Of a stretch of 32,613 bases of DNA, positions 1 to 7,914 are shown piece after piece. The DNA comes from Shewanella sp. (lineage in GTDB: Bacteria > Pseudomonadota > Gammaproteobacteria > Enterobacterales > Shewanellaceae). Where the stretch lies: assembly GCF_013214165.1 (NCBI RefSeq), contig NZ_JABSSM010000052.1, positions 1 to 32,613 on the forward strand. Direction: 5' to 3'. The notes beneath the pieces are model-generated. The model did no database searches and was not told where the DNA came from. It was given only the letters and a program-made list of their open reading frames with translations. The stretch's first letter is position 1. Each line of letters starts with the position of its first letter. A program made the position numbers and the translations under genes.

Positions 1-120
1 CTGACAGAGGAGGAAATCGAGAACAGAATATTGCAACTAAATTTAACGCCAAGAAAGATATTAGGCGGGCTAACACCCCTCGAGGTCTTTACTGGTAAGC
101 GTGTTGCACTTATTGCTTGA
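1..120 (+). CDS. IS30-family transposase, C-terminal end (cut by window edge)
   Basis: Frame 1 is open from the first base to a TGA at 118-120 and encodes 39 residues ending ...TPRKILGGLTPLEVFTG then KRVALIA. The NxTPRKxLGxxTPxEVF pattern followed by a short hydrophobic tail is the typical C-terminus of IS30-type DDE transposases. The catalytic domain lies outside the window, so intactness of the element cannot be judged. The bases just after the stop are presumably the end of the IS and its terminal inverted repeat, but the boundary cannot be fixed without the other end. The element would sit within roughly 150-180 bp of the trmB start, so it may have separated trmB from its usual upstream neighbour or changed its promoter context. 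Confidence 0.75.
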   Translation: MTEEEIENRILQLNLTPRKILGGLTPLEVFTGKRVALIA

Positions 121-160
121 TTCCAGCGCCACTCGTTTAACTAAGCTCAAACGGAGTAAA

Positions 161-189
161 TTCGCAGCTTTGGAGAAACTTGGTATACT
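161..189 (+). promoter_or_regulatory. Possible sigma70 promoter for trmB
   Basis: A TATACT box at 184-189 is preceded at 17 bp by TTCGCA (4/6 match to TTGACA). It lies about 110 bp before the trmB start and just downstream of the IS30 end. This is a sequence match only; the -35 is weak. Confidence 0.3.
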
Positions 190-297
190 TTGCCGACTTG
201 TTGTTAATCCAATTAACAGTAACTAAGGCTTGCACTGACTTACAATCTTTGGATAATGCCTTTCTTTTCTATTAATCCTGCCAGACTGAGGGCGAAA

Positions 298-1014
298 ATG
301 AGCGACGTGACAACCGCGGAATTTAATGAAGAAGGTAAGTACCTTCGCAAAGTAAGAAGCTTTGTATTAAGAGAAGGCCGATTGACTAAAGGTCAGGCTG
401 CCGCGATGGAACAGCAATGGCCATTAATGGGACTAGATTATTCGCCAGAGCCTCTTGATCTGGCTCAGGTATTTGGCCGAGAGGCTGATACTGTACTCGA
501 GATAGGTTTCGGCATGGGCGCCTCTCTTGTTGAGATGGCTAAGGCCTCACCGGAACTCAATTTCATCGGCATAGAAGTTCATAAACCTGGAGTCGGTGCT
601 TGCTTATCCGATGCCGCACAAGCTGGTGTGACTAATCTACGTGTGTTCCATCATGACGCTATCGAAGTATTAGAAAACAGTATTGTCGCCGGTTCTCTGG
701 CGCGAGTGCAGCTCTTCTTCCCAGATCCTTGGCATAAGAAGCGTCATCATAAACGCCGCATCGTACAAACTGAGTTTGCGCAGCAGATCCGTCGCACGTT
801 AAAAATGGGTGGCGTTTTTCATCTGGCAACGGATTGGGAAAACTATAGCGAGCATATGCTCGAAGTTTTGGGCGCAGCTGAAGGTTATCAAAACCAATCG
901 ACTACAGGTGATGTGGTTCCGCGTCCTGAGCATCGTCCTCTGACTAAGTTTGAAGCCAGAGGTCACAGGTTAGGCCATGGTGTCTGGGACATCATGTTCG
1001 AGCGTATCGATTAA
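298..1014 (+). CDS. trmB: tRNA (guanine-N7-)-methyltransferase TrmB
   Basis: SAM-dependent enzyme that makes m7G46 in tRNA variable loops in the cytosol. The 238-residue product matches the usual length (about 239). Visible landmarks are the N-terminal [17 protein letters not shown] segment, the SAM-binding motif [16 protein letters not shown], the [12 protein letters not shown] strand, and the family signature [15 protein letters not shown], whose Asp is considered catalytic. The frame is open upstream to an ATG at 256, but the ATG at 298 is preferred: it has GAGGG about 6 bp upstream and gives the normal family N-terminus (MSDVTTAEF). yggL follows after 80 bp, an arrangement conserved in enterics and Shewanella. 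The IS30 end upstream is where the divergent mutY gene would often be found. Confidence 0.95.
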   Translation: MSDVTTAEFNEEGKYLRKVRSFVLREGRLTKGQAAAMEQQWPLMGLDYSPEPLDLAQVFGREADTVLEIGFGMGASLVEMAKASPELNFIGIEVHKPGVGACLSDAAQAGVTNLRVFHHDAIEVLENSIVAGSLARVQLFFPDPWHKKRHHKRRIVQTEFAQQIRRTLKMGGVFHLATDWENYSEHMLEVLGAAEGYQNQSTTGDVVPRPEHRPLTKFEARGHRLGHGVWDIMFERID

Positions 1015-1094
1015 ATTTGCTGAGTATTCATTGAATCAATACTGGCAAACAAGATTATTTTTTATAGGTTATTTAAATTAAGGTGGGATTTACC

Positions 1095-1418
1095 ATGGCA
1101 ACACGCAGTCGTCGTTTACGAAAAAAATTACGCGTAGATGAATTTCAAGAGTTTGGTTTCGATGTTAATTGGACTTTCGATGAGTCTGTATCAGAAGAGC
1201 AGATTGATACTATCGTGGATCAGTTTATCGATCAGGTGATAGAGCCCCGTCAACTAGGCTTTCACGGCGGTGGTCATAAGCAGTGGGAAGGTATCATAGC
1301 CACTCAATTCATTGGTAAGTGCAGCGAAGATGATCGCACAGCCGTCACTGAATTCTGGAAGGGACAAACGGTATCAGACGTTGTGATTAGCGAGCTATAC
1401 GATATTTGGTGGAGTTAG
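1095..1418 (+). CDS. yggL: YggL family protein (DUF469), 50S ribosomal subunit-associated
   Basis: A 107-residue product clearly homologous to E. coli YggL (108 residues): it begins MATRSRRLRKKLRVDEFQE, contains the SEEQIDTIVDQFID and FHGGGHKQWEG segments, and ends ELYDIWWS. The family has been reported to bind the large ribosomal subunit; the exact role is not settled. A GTG at 1083 is in frame, but the ATG at 1095 with AGGTGGG at 1081-1087 is the better start. The TAG stop overlaps the first position of the glsB remnant, so the two genes were probably once tightly coupled. Confidence 0.93.
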   Translation: MATRSRRLRKKLRVDEFQEFGFDVNWTFDESVSEEQIDTIVDQFIDQVIEPRQLGFHGGGHKQWEGIIATQFIGKCSEDDRTAVTEFWKGQTVSDVVISELYDIWWS

Positions 1419-1628
1419 TACCCCAACTTGCACTACTCGAGCAGGTGGTCGATAACGTTCGGCCCCTGCTAGGCCAAGTGGCTGACTATATTCCCTTTTC
1501 GGCGAACGTTAATCCTAATGAAATGGGTGTTAACTCTCTATGAAGAGCATGAGATATGCTCTCGCGTCGGTAAGGAACCTTAGGGACAATCATTTAACTC
1601 ACTGCTACAGGTTGAATTGACCAACTAG
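1418..1628 (+). pseudogene. glsB: Decayed glutaminase (glsB) remnant
   Basis: Directly behind yggL the frame beginning at 1418 reads VPQLALLEQVVDNVRPLLGQ, then VADYIPFSANVNPNEMGV, which is the N-terminus of a bacterial glutaminase (family pattern: LALLE..V..VRPLLGQGKVADYIPALA). A second frame then reads LTLYEEHEICSRVGKEP, an in-frame TAG at 1581-1583, then GQSFNSLLQVEL before a stop at 1626-1628. In intact enzymes this second block lies some 35-40 residues further on. The gene therefore has a two-residue loss (the GK of LLGQGKVADY), an internal deletion joined out of frame near 1530-1545, a nonsense codon, no ATG at the expected start (GTA) and no C-terminal two-thirds. Glutaminases of this type deaminate glutamine to glutamate; no activity can remain. 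Identification is by recalled family sequence. Confidence 0.85.
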
Positions 1629-1820
1629 TGGTTTTATTCACTACACTTCTGTTTCTATACCCCCTTAATTATACATAAAATCCATGTTTATCAGTTGTTA
1701 TGTGTTTTGGCATGGCTTGTGCTTATTGATTAATATGAGAGTCATCGTCGATGTCAGCACATAAATAGCAACTGCTACTCAGCGATTGTCGACAGAATAT
1801 TTTAATTAAGGATAAATTTG

Positions 1821-2654
1821 ATGAGAAAATTAGCCACTTCTATTGGGATCAGCGCGGTCTTATTTGCTAGCGGAACGATTAGCTCTGTATCTGCCCACGA
1901 AGATCATTCATCGACTTCATACTCGAGCGACAATAGTCATTGCGAGGTTGCACTCAACTATGACATCACAGTAGAGCCTAAGCTGCTGGCGATAAGTGAC
2001 GAAGGCAAAGAAGTGTATCGCATCGAGATGGGTAAGCTTTATGTTCAAGGCGAGCGAGTGACATTGAATGCCACACAGCAGCTACTCTTGACCCAGTATT
2101 CAGACCAAGTGTCGACTCAAGTGCCGGAAGTTATAGCCCTGGTTCATGACGCGGTGAATATCGCATCTACTGCGGCGAGTATGGCGCTAACCCCGCTACT
2201 GGGTGATGCAGCGGGCGCTAAACTTGATGAAATGATGGATGGCCTAGAACAGAGAATCGAGAAACTTGCCTATCAAAATGGCGATAAGTTCTACCTAGGG
2301 TCGACTCAATCTTCTTTAGAAGATACTTTTGGCGAAGAGTTTGAGCAAGAAGTTGAGCAATTAGTCAAAAATTCCATCGGCACCATGATGATCAATTTAG
2401 GCAGCGAGATGCTTTCCGGTGACGGCGATTCATTTGAGCAGAAAATGCAGTCTTTTGGCCAAAAAATGGAAAATGTTGGCCAAGACATAGAGCAGCAGAT
2501 GGAAGCTCAAGCGCAAGATCTTGAGGCGAGAGCGGACAAGATGTGTGATAACTTCCAGAACTTGATCGCCCTTGAGCAAAAATTAAGAATCGCAGTGCCT
2601 GAGTTGGAAGAATATTCACTTATCGATGCGCCTAAAGTGGAATTGCTCGAATAA
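1821..2654 (+). CDS. DUF2884 (YggN-like) secreted protein
   Basis: The 277-residue product starts with a signal peptide (MRKLATSIGISAVLFASG, cleavage likely after VSA near residue 25), followed by a charged SHCEVALNYDITVEP segment. This and the later IEMGKLYVQGERVTLNATQQ block are typical of the DUF2884/YggN family of periplasmic proteins of unknown function. The C-terminal half is rich in Glu, Gln and Met and probably forms a coiled coil (roughly residues 180-245). A TTG one codon earlier is in frame; the ATG at 1821 with AAGGAT upstream is preferred. In E. coli yggN also follows yggL, so linkage supports the call. Possible function is unknown. Confidence 0.85.
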   Translation: MRKLATSIGISAVLFASGTISSVSAHEDHSSTSYSSDNSHCEVALNYDITVEPKLLAISDEGKEVYRIEMGKLYVQGERVTLNATQQLLLTQYSDQVSTQVPEVIALVHDAVNIASTAASMALTPLLGDAAGAKLDEMMDGLEQRIEKLAYQNGDKFYLGSTQSSLEDTFGEEFEQEVEQLVKNSIGTMMINLGSEMLSGDGDSFEQKMQSFGQKMENVGQDIEQQMEAQAQDLEARADKMCDNFQNLIALEQKLRIAVPELEEYSLIDAPKVELLE

Positions 2655-2684
2655 TCTAGTTTGATACTGGCTGTGAAGCCATAG

Positions 2685-2737
2685 CTTGAAACCTTGAAAC
2701 CTTGAAACCTTGAAACCTTGGACCTTGGACCTTGGAC
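2685..2737 (+). repeat. Short tandem repeat: 4 x CTTGAAAC then 3 x CTTGGAC
   Basis: Immediately downstream of the DUF2884 gene there are four perfect copies of the 8-mer CTTGAAAC (2685-2716), followed without a gap by three perfect copies of the 7-mer CTTGGAC (2717-2737). The two units are related by a one-base deletion and one substitution. The array is noncoding. The rest of the 2655-3097 spacer holds a terminator at 2767-2798 and AT-rich DNA that presumably carries the promoter of the LysR gene. Confidence 0.95.
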
Positions 2738-2766
2738 CCTGTTGCCCCTTTTCCATATTCGCAACC

Positions 2767-2798
2767 CCCCTGTATTTGACTTTAATACAGGGGTTTTT
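2767..2798 (+). terminator. Rho-independent terminator after the DUF2884 gene
   Basis: A 10-bp perfect stem CCCCTGTATT / AATACAGGGG (2767-2776 and 2784-2793) with a 7-nt loop is followed by TTTTTCT. It closes the trmB-yggL-DUF2884 transcription unit and isolates the LysR gene. Confidence 0.9.
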
Positions 2799-3097
2799 CT
2801 ATGTTTCGCCTCTTCTTATTAATCGTTATTTCTAGTGTTTCTATCGCTTTTAGCCTTGTAGAATCAACATTATCGATTAGGCATTAGAATTAAAGCGCAA
2901 ATCTTTGGTATACTTATAAAAAATAATAACAAACGGACCCTCAATTATTGAGTGGTTCATATATCTGACTCTACTCCAGTGTGCTTTTCACTTTGTAAGT
3001 TACTGTTTTTAACGATTACTTGTCGTTTCTGAAAATTCGGTTTACTCATATTTAGTGTCAGTATTATTAGTGTCGTAAACACCCTAAGGCGATTTAC

Positions 3098-4039
3098 ATG
3101 TTAGAACTATTGGAACCTATCGCAATTTTTACTCATGTTGCCAGAGCTGGGAGCTTTAGTGCCGCGGCGAGAAAGTTGGGAATATCTAAATCCAAAGTGA
3201 GTACGCAAGTAGCCGATCTTGAACATAAATTGGGAGTTCAGTTAATTCAACGCACGACTCGTAGCCTGAGTTTAACTGAGGCTGGACAGCTGCTATACAC
3301 ACAAGGTGAGGAGTTACTTAGGGATGCCGATCAAGCCATTGCTAGCGTTCATAACCTAAATGATGCTACTCGAGGTGTGTTAAAGGTCGGCATATCTCAG
3401 TCATTTGGTACCATGCATATCATTCCCGCCTTGCCAGAGTTTATGAATACTCACCCCGAGTTAGAGTTACAAATTAGTTTGTTAGATCATAAAGTCGATG
3501 TCGTCAGCGAAGGGTTAGATCTTCTTTTGACTATGTCAGAGCAACTGCCCTTAGGTATGGTTGCCAGACCTTTAATGAAGTGTCATTTTTTACTTGCCGC
3601 CTCTCCGGAATATATTGAGAAACATGGACAACTCGATCGCCCAGAGCAGTTAGTCGATCATAACTGTTTGGTCTACCATGGCGAGTGGCATGAACACAGT
3701 GTTTGGCAGTTTAAGCAGGGTGAAGATTACTGTGAGATAGGTGTCTCAGGGAACTTCAGAGTAGACAATGCACCTGCTTTAAAATCCGCCGCTGTCAGTG
3801 GGTTAGGCATTGCTTATCTCGCCAGTTACCTGCTTGAGGATGAAATTGAGAAGGGGACCTTAGTGCCTCTGCTTCAAGACTGGCAGCTTACTCACAATCT
3901 CCCCCTTCAAGCCGTATATCCGAGAAGGAAGCACTTGGCGCCTAAAGTCAGTGCCTTTATCGATTTCATTAAGGGACATATTGGTTCTCCGCCATATTGG
4001 GATGCCCCTTACGTTGAGTTGTACGCGAAAAGGAAGTGA
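3098..4039 (+). CDS. LysR-family transcriptional regulator
   Basis: 313 residues, normal for the family. The N-terminal winged helix-turn-helix is plain at residues 1-65: IFTHVARAGSFSAAARKLGISKSKVSTQVADLE, split here into its two helices by the turn at KLGISKS, followed by LGVQLIQRTTRSLSLTEAG. The C-terminal half is a periplasmic-binding-type effector domain ending with LPLQAVYPRRKHLAPKVSAF, the pattern of the CrgA/AaeR-like subgroup of LysR proteins. The ATG at 3098 has AAGGCG 8 bp upstream. LysR regulators usually act on a divergent or nearby gene; there is no divergent partner here (the DUF2884 gene is co-directional behind a terminator), so the target and effector are unknown. Confidence 0.9.
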   Translation: MLELLEPIAIFTHVARAGSFSAAARKLGISKSKVSTQVADLEHKLGVQLIQRTTRSLSLTEAGQLLYTQGEELLRDADQAIASVHNLNDATRGVLKVGISQSFGTMHIIPALPEFMNTHPELELQISLLDHKVDVVSEGLDLLLTMSEQLPLGMVARPLMKCHFLLAASPEYIEKHGQLDRPEQLVDHNCLVYHGEWHEHSVWQFKQGEDYCEIGVSGNFRVDNAPALKSAAVSGLGIAYLASYLLEDEIEKGTLVPLLQDWQLTHNLPLQAVYPRRKHLAPKVSAFIDFIKGHIGSPPYWDAPYVELYAKRK

Positions 4040-4058
4040 TTTTTGATGTCATAATGTA

Positions 4059-4093
4059 TCCTGAATGTGAATAAGTTTACCGGATATTCAGGA
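4059..4093 (+). other. Weak hairpin just after the LysR gene
   Basis: TCCTGAAT (4059-4066) and ATTCAGGA (4086-4093) form an 8-bp stem with a 19-nt loop, 20 bp downstream of the LysR stop. There is no T-tract, so it is at best a processing or termination aid. Confidence 0.3.
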
Positions 4094-4293
4094 AACATTG
4101 TTCTATATTAAAAACTATCAACCGCCCCCTCGTTTAAAGGCTGGTTTTTTCGAGTTGTATCAACAATTTAAGTCTTTAGATGGTCGGGCTGTTCTCACGG
4201 TTAGTTTACCCTTGTCTAATGCTTGCGTCGTATTCTCCTTGCGGTTTGTTCTTAAATCAATACAATTGGTGACAGTTGATATGGGATAATCTG

Positions 4294-4344
4294 AATCTTA
4301 TAAGTTTATTAAGAATGACCCCTCTTACTAAACTTATACAGATT
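4294..4344 (+). other. Strong hairpin in a gene-free stretch; possible small RNA 5' part
   Basis: AATCT-TATAAGTTTA (4294-4308) pairs with TAAACTTATA-C-AGATT (4329-4344), 15 bp with a single bulged C and a 20-nt loop containing CCCCTC. The spacer 4040-4662 has no convincing ORF, yet has this hairpin followed about 90 nt later by an orphan terminator at 4433-4460. Together, 4294-4460 could be a small noncoding RNA; a GGATAAT box lies just upstream (4284-4290) but with no convincing -35. No known RNA family was recognised. Confidence 0.35.
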
Positions 4345-4432
4345 AGCGTTACTGCAGTTCCGCATCAATGCTGGCAGAGCTTTAAGAACTAAAACAATGC
4401 CGGCCTTAAAACCATTATCCTAGTTTTGGTTT

Positions 4433-4460
4433 ACCCCAGCCTAGTTGCTGGGGTATTTTT
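4433..4460 (+). terminator. Orphan rho-independent terminator
   Basis: Stem ACCCCAGC / GCTGGGGT (4433-4440 and 4447-4454), loop CTAGTT, then ATTTTT. It is almost 400 bp past the LysR stop with no gene between, so it either ends a long LysR 3' UTR or terminates an unannotated RNA. Confidence 0.8.
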
Positions 4461-4543
4461 AACTAGAAGATATTCGTCTCTCTGTACCCTACAAGCTTGC
4501 TACGGACTAAAATAAGTCTGAATAAGCAGTACAGAGTCGACCC

Positions 4544-4582
4544 AATAAAAAAGCCACATTTAATCAATGTGGCTTTTTTATT
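4544..4582. terminator. Bidirectional terminator between convergent units
   Basis: A perfect 17-bp stem, AATAAAAAAGCCACATT and its complement (4544-4560 and 4566-4582) with a 5-nt loop. The A-tract and T-tract flank the GCCACATT core, so it can work for rightward transcripts and for the leftward DUF885 gene ending at 4663. Confidence 0.9.
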
Positions 4583-4662
4583 GCCTGTGAGAAAGAGGCG
4601 CTTTCATCATCAATAAGAAAGTGGGCTAGGTTGAAATAGCCCCTCTCGTATAGACATAGATA

Positions 4663-6495
4663 CTAACTTTTCTGAGACAGCCAAAGATCAACCTGATCTT
4701 CGAGTATATCTAATGGCAAGGGGCCATTTTGCAGCACTAAGGTGTGGAATTCACGTATATCGAATTTATCACCCAATGATTTTTTCGCCTTCTCTCTCAA
4801 GGCGAGAATTTTCAGCATGCCCACCTTGTAAGCCGTGGCTTGGGAAGGCATAACGATATGTCGTTCAACCATCTTAACAGCGTCTGATTTAGCATTGGGG
4901 GTATTATCGACATAGTAAGCAATAGACTGTTCACGGGTCCATTTGTTAGCGTGTATGCCGGTGTCTACCACCAGACGACATGAGCGCCATAGTTCCATGG
5001 CGAGTCGACCAAAATCAGAATAGGGGTCTGAATAGAGTCCCATCTCTTTGGGGAAGTACTCACTATACAGGCCCCAACCTTCGATATAAGCCGTGTAGCC
5101 ACCAAACTTACGGAACTTAGGAACCCCTTCAAGTTCTTGGGCTATGGCTATCTGCATATGGTGACCTGGGGTTCCTTCATGGTATGCGAGGGCTTCCATC
5201 TGGTACTTAGGCATGGCTTTCATATCGTATAAGTTAGCGTAATAGGTACCTGGTCTGGTCCCATCCGGTGAAGGCTGGTTATAGAAAGCCTTACCAGCAG
5301 ATTTTTCTCTGAATGCCTCAACACGTTTTACTATCATAGGTGCTTTAGGTTTGACGTTAAACACCTCATCGAGTCGTGAAGACATAGTATCTATGAGTGC
5401 AATCGCATCATTTAAGTAAGCTTCACGTCCGTCATCGGTAGCCGGATAATAGAACTGCTTGTCTTCACGCATAAATTTAAAGAAGGCTTGCAGTTCACCC
5501 TCAAAGCCGACCTGCTTCATGATGTCACGCATCTCGCCATGGATACGGGCAACTTCGCTAATGCCAAGTTCATGGATCTGGTTTGCTGTCATGTCTGTCG
5601 TAGTCGTGCGCGCCAGAGCCTTGTTGTAATAGGCTTCGCCTTGAGGGAACTTCCATGCACCATCTCGTGTATCGGCTTGGGTCTCGAGTTCTGTGATATA
5701 ACTGATTAAGTGAACATATGCCGGCTTAACTTTGGTTAGTAATGCCTGCTTTGCATCGTTTAACAGCCGCTGTTTGTCATTCTCATCTATGTCTAAGCTG
5801 GCTAGTTTACGCTGGAAATCGGCCCACAGGGCACTGTCTTCACTCGAATCGAAAGGCTGACCCGTGATGATGTTTTTACTGTCGGACAGTACGTGGGGGA
5901 AAACAAACTTAGGCGCTATGATGCCTTTTTGTGCTCGAACTGCTAAAGAGTCTTCAAGCTGCTGCAGATATTTAGGCACGCCATTGAGGCGACTGATATA
6001 AGCCTTGGCGTCGGAAATATCTGTGATCTGATGCTGGTTGATTAAGAAAGAGGCGACCATAGAGTGGCCACCATACATCTGATTCACTGGATAACTATGA
6101 TAGCGCCATTGGTAATCGTTAATATCTTGCTCGAGTTTTTGCTTTAGTAGCGTGTAGCTGAGATTGGCTTGGCTATCGAGCCTAGTCTGATCTATAGCAT
6201 TAAGTTGCCTAAGGTGTTTTTGTGACCGAGCTAAGTCTTGGGCATCGGCTTCTTCGCCGCGTTCGTCCCACTTATCATAATCGGTTTTAATGCCTAAATG
6301 TGTTTGGGAGATAGGACTGGCCATCACATTTTCCATGAATATGGCTTCAAAAAGAGCATTGGCTTTTTCTGACTCACTCTCGGCTTTGTAGGCCACCGGC
6401 TCGCTAGGGGTCAGTAATGGAACTTGAGCTGCGCCGCAGCCGATAAGGCCGGCTAACGTTAAGGCTAGTAAGCTAGTTTTAGTTTTTATAGGCAT
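4663..6495 (-). CDS. DUF885 family lipoprotein, putative zinc metallopeptidase-like
   Basis: 610 residues, a full-length DUF885 protein. The start MPIKTKTSLLALTLAGLIGC has a lipobox (LIGC, Cys20), so it is expected to be lipid-anchored in the envelope. The family hallmark AYHEGTPGHHMQIA is present, with HEGTPGHH at residues 439-446, followed by the AYIEGWGLYSEY segment; these are the proposed metal ligands and catalytic elements. Substrate is unknown; related proteins are annotated as peptidases without strong biochemical proof. The gene stands alone: about 280 bp separate it from hemW upstream on the same strand, and the bidirectional terminator at 4544-4582 lies downstream. The Shine-Dalgarno sequence is weak. 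Confidence 0.9.
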   Translation of the reverse strand: MPIKTKTSLLALTLAGLIGCGAAQVPLLTPSEPVAYKAESESEKANALFEAIFMENVMASPISQTHLGIKTDYDKWDERGEEADAQDLARSQKHLRQLNAIDQTRLDSQANLSYTLLKQKLEQDINDYQWRYHSYPVNQMYGGHSMVASFLINQHQITDISDAKAYISRLNGVPKYLQQLEDSLAVRAQKGIIAPKFVFPHVLSDSKNIITGQPFDSSEDSALWADFQRKLASLDIDENDKQRLLNDAKQALLTKVKPAYVHLISYITELETQADTRDGAWKFPQGEAYYNKALARTTTTDMTANQIHELGISEVARIHGEMRDIMKQVGFEGELQAFFKFMREDKQFYYPATDDGREAYLNDAIALIDTMSSRLDEVFNVKPKAPMIVKRVEAFREKSAGKAFYNQPSPDGTRPGTYYANLYDMKAMPKYQMEALAYHEGTPGHHMQIAIAQELEGVPKFRKFGGYTAYIEGWGLYSEYFPKEMGLYSDPYSDFGRLAMELWRSCRLVVDTGIHANKWTREQSIAYYVDNTPNAKSDAVKMVERHIVMPSQATAYKVGMLKILALREKAKKSLGDKFDIREFHTLVLQNGPLPLDILEDQVDLWLSQKS

Positions 6496-6777
6496 GAATT
6501 AGTCTTATTGTTGTGGATTGTTAAAGAGTAACGCTAATCCTAATAAAGCTAATCGTTAATGTTTTGATCTAAGTGTTAGTAAATGTGTCCATCGGTGCTA
6601 ATTCAAACAGTTAGCCCTTAAAAATACAATTTTTTTAAATTGCCGCGAACTGGGCTGCATTATCGGCAAGCGAGACCTCTGTAGATCAAGCTTCAGTAAA
6701 TGCATTTCTGTATTTAACGCTTCCTGTACCGAGTTTAGTTAAAGCCAGGTACAAGAAGCTTGCTAACTTCGAGCCGA

Positions 6778-7914
6778 TTAACAGAATTGGGATAAGAGTT
6801 CGTTCACGAACATCTTACCCTTGGCGGTCAGTTCCCAGTGAGTGTCGTTTTCAATTAATAACGTTTTGCCTTTAGCTTTTTCTATTCCTTGAGCGATCAC
6901 CCGGTGAGATAAGCCGGTTCTTTGCTCAAACTCGGTCTTAGGTATGGCGGACATAAGGCGGAATCGGTTCATCAGGTATTCTAACGGACGTTCATCTTCA
7001 GTCACTTCTATGGTGTCGAAGGTGTACTTATCGGCCGCTAAATAGCCCTTAGGGTGTTTTATCTTTACTGTACGTAATATCTGGTTCTGTTGCAGCAGGG
7101 TCACCTTGCCATGAGCACCACAACCAATGCCTAAGTAGTCACCAAACTGCCAGTAGTTGATATTATGTTGGCACTGAAAACCGGGTTTCGCGTATGCCGA
7201 GATCTCATACTGCTCGTAACCCAGCTCGGCTAATTTTTTCTGCCCTTGCTCATAGATGTGCCATAGGGCTTCATCATCAGGCAATTGCGGGGGCTTAGAG
7301 TGAAACAGGGTGTTCTGTTCTATGGTCAGCTGATACCAGGACAGATGAGGCGGAGACAATTTAGCTGCCGTGTCGATATCAGCCATAGCTTCTTCGAAAC
7401 TTTGGTTAGGCAGTCCATGCATCAGATCCAAATTGAAACTGCGATAACCTGAGCTCTGGGCCTTCTGCGCCGCGACTTCGGCCTCATCTTTACCATGTAT
7501 ACGGCCTAATAGATTCAGCTTGTCGGTTGAGAAGCTCTGAACGCCGATAGATAATCGGGTAACACCGGCTTTAGAATACGCTTCGAAGTCGTCATGCTCT
7601 AACGTACCAGGATTCGCCTCCATGGTTATCTCTATCTGGTCACTGAAGGGGATCATCTCATTGACACCCGTGAGCAGCCTCTCGATTTGAGCCGCGTCGA
7701 ACAGCGAGGGCGTGCCGCCACCGATAAAGATCGTGTGTATCTCGCGCCCCTGTACATAGTGAAGATCGCTTTTAAGATCGGCAAGTAAGGCGTCGACATA
7801 TTCCTGCTGTGGCAGCTCACCATTCTGACCGTGGGAGTTGAAGTCACAATAGGGGCATTTCTGCACACACCAAGGAATATGAATATATAGACTCAAAGGA
7901 GGCAGAGTTAGCAT
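6778..7914 (-). CDS. hemW: HemW, radical SAM haem chaperone
   Basis: 378 residues, normal for HemW (formerly called oxygen-independent coproporphyrinogen oxidase-like). The radical SAM cluster motif CxxxCxxC is at residues 16-23 (CVQKCPYC), followed by IFIGGGTPS and the MEANPGT segment; the C-terminal HemN-type domain follows. HemW binds haem and delivers it to membrane haem enzymes. It lacks the extended N-terminus of true HemN. The start at 7914 is fixed by the conserved LPPLSLYIHIPWC N-terminus. It is the last gene of the yggS-to-hemW leftward cluster. Its 5' end exists twice (see 7871-8015): an extra copy of the start region lies between rdgB and hemW, and the short ORF this creates ends with a TAA overlapping the hemW start region (ATGCTAA). 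Confidence 0.95.
   Translation of the reverse strand: MLTLPPLSLYIHIPWCVQKCPYCDFNSHGQNGELPQQEYVDALLADLKSDLHYVQGREIHTIFIGGGTPSLFDAAQIERLLTGVNEMIPFSDQIEITMEANPGTLEHDDFEAYSKAGVTRLSIGVQSFSTDKLNLLGRIHGKDEAEVAAQKAQSSGYRSFNLDLMHGLPNQSFEEAMADIDTAAKLSPPHLSWYQLTIEQNTLFHSKPPQLPDDEALWHIYEQGQKKLAELGYEQYEISAYAKPGFQCQHNINYWQFGDYLGIGCGAHGKVTLLQQNQILRTVKIKHPKGYLAADKYTFDTIEVTEDERPLEYLMNRFRLMSAIPKTEFEQRTGLSHRVIAQGIEKAKGKTLLIENDTHWELTAKGKMFVNELLSQFC

Noticed and set aside
2507..2764. 85-codon minus-strand ORF with repetitive QGPRSKVSRFQG-like residues
   Set aside because: The repetitive residues are simply the translated 7/8-mer tandem repeat read on the other strand.
4098..4289. 63-codon ORF starting at TTG after the LysR gene
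   Set aside because: No good start or ribosome-binding site, no recognisable family, composition not convincing; it also overlaps the hairpin-rich gene-free stretch.
6700..6777. Imperfect 11-bp inverted repeat downstream of hemW (about 6719-6760) as a terminator
   Set aside because: Loop is long, one G-T pair is needed and there is no T-tract on the minus strand.
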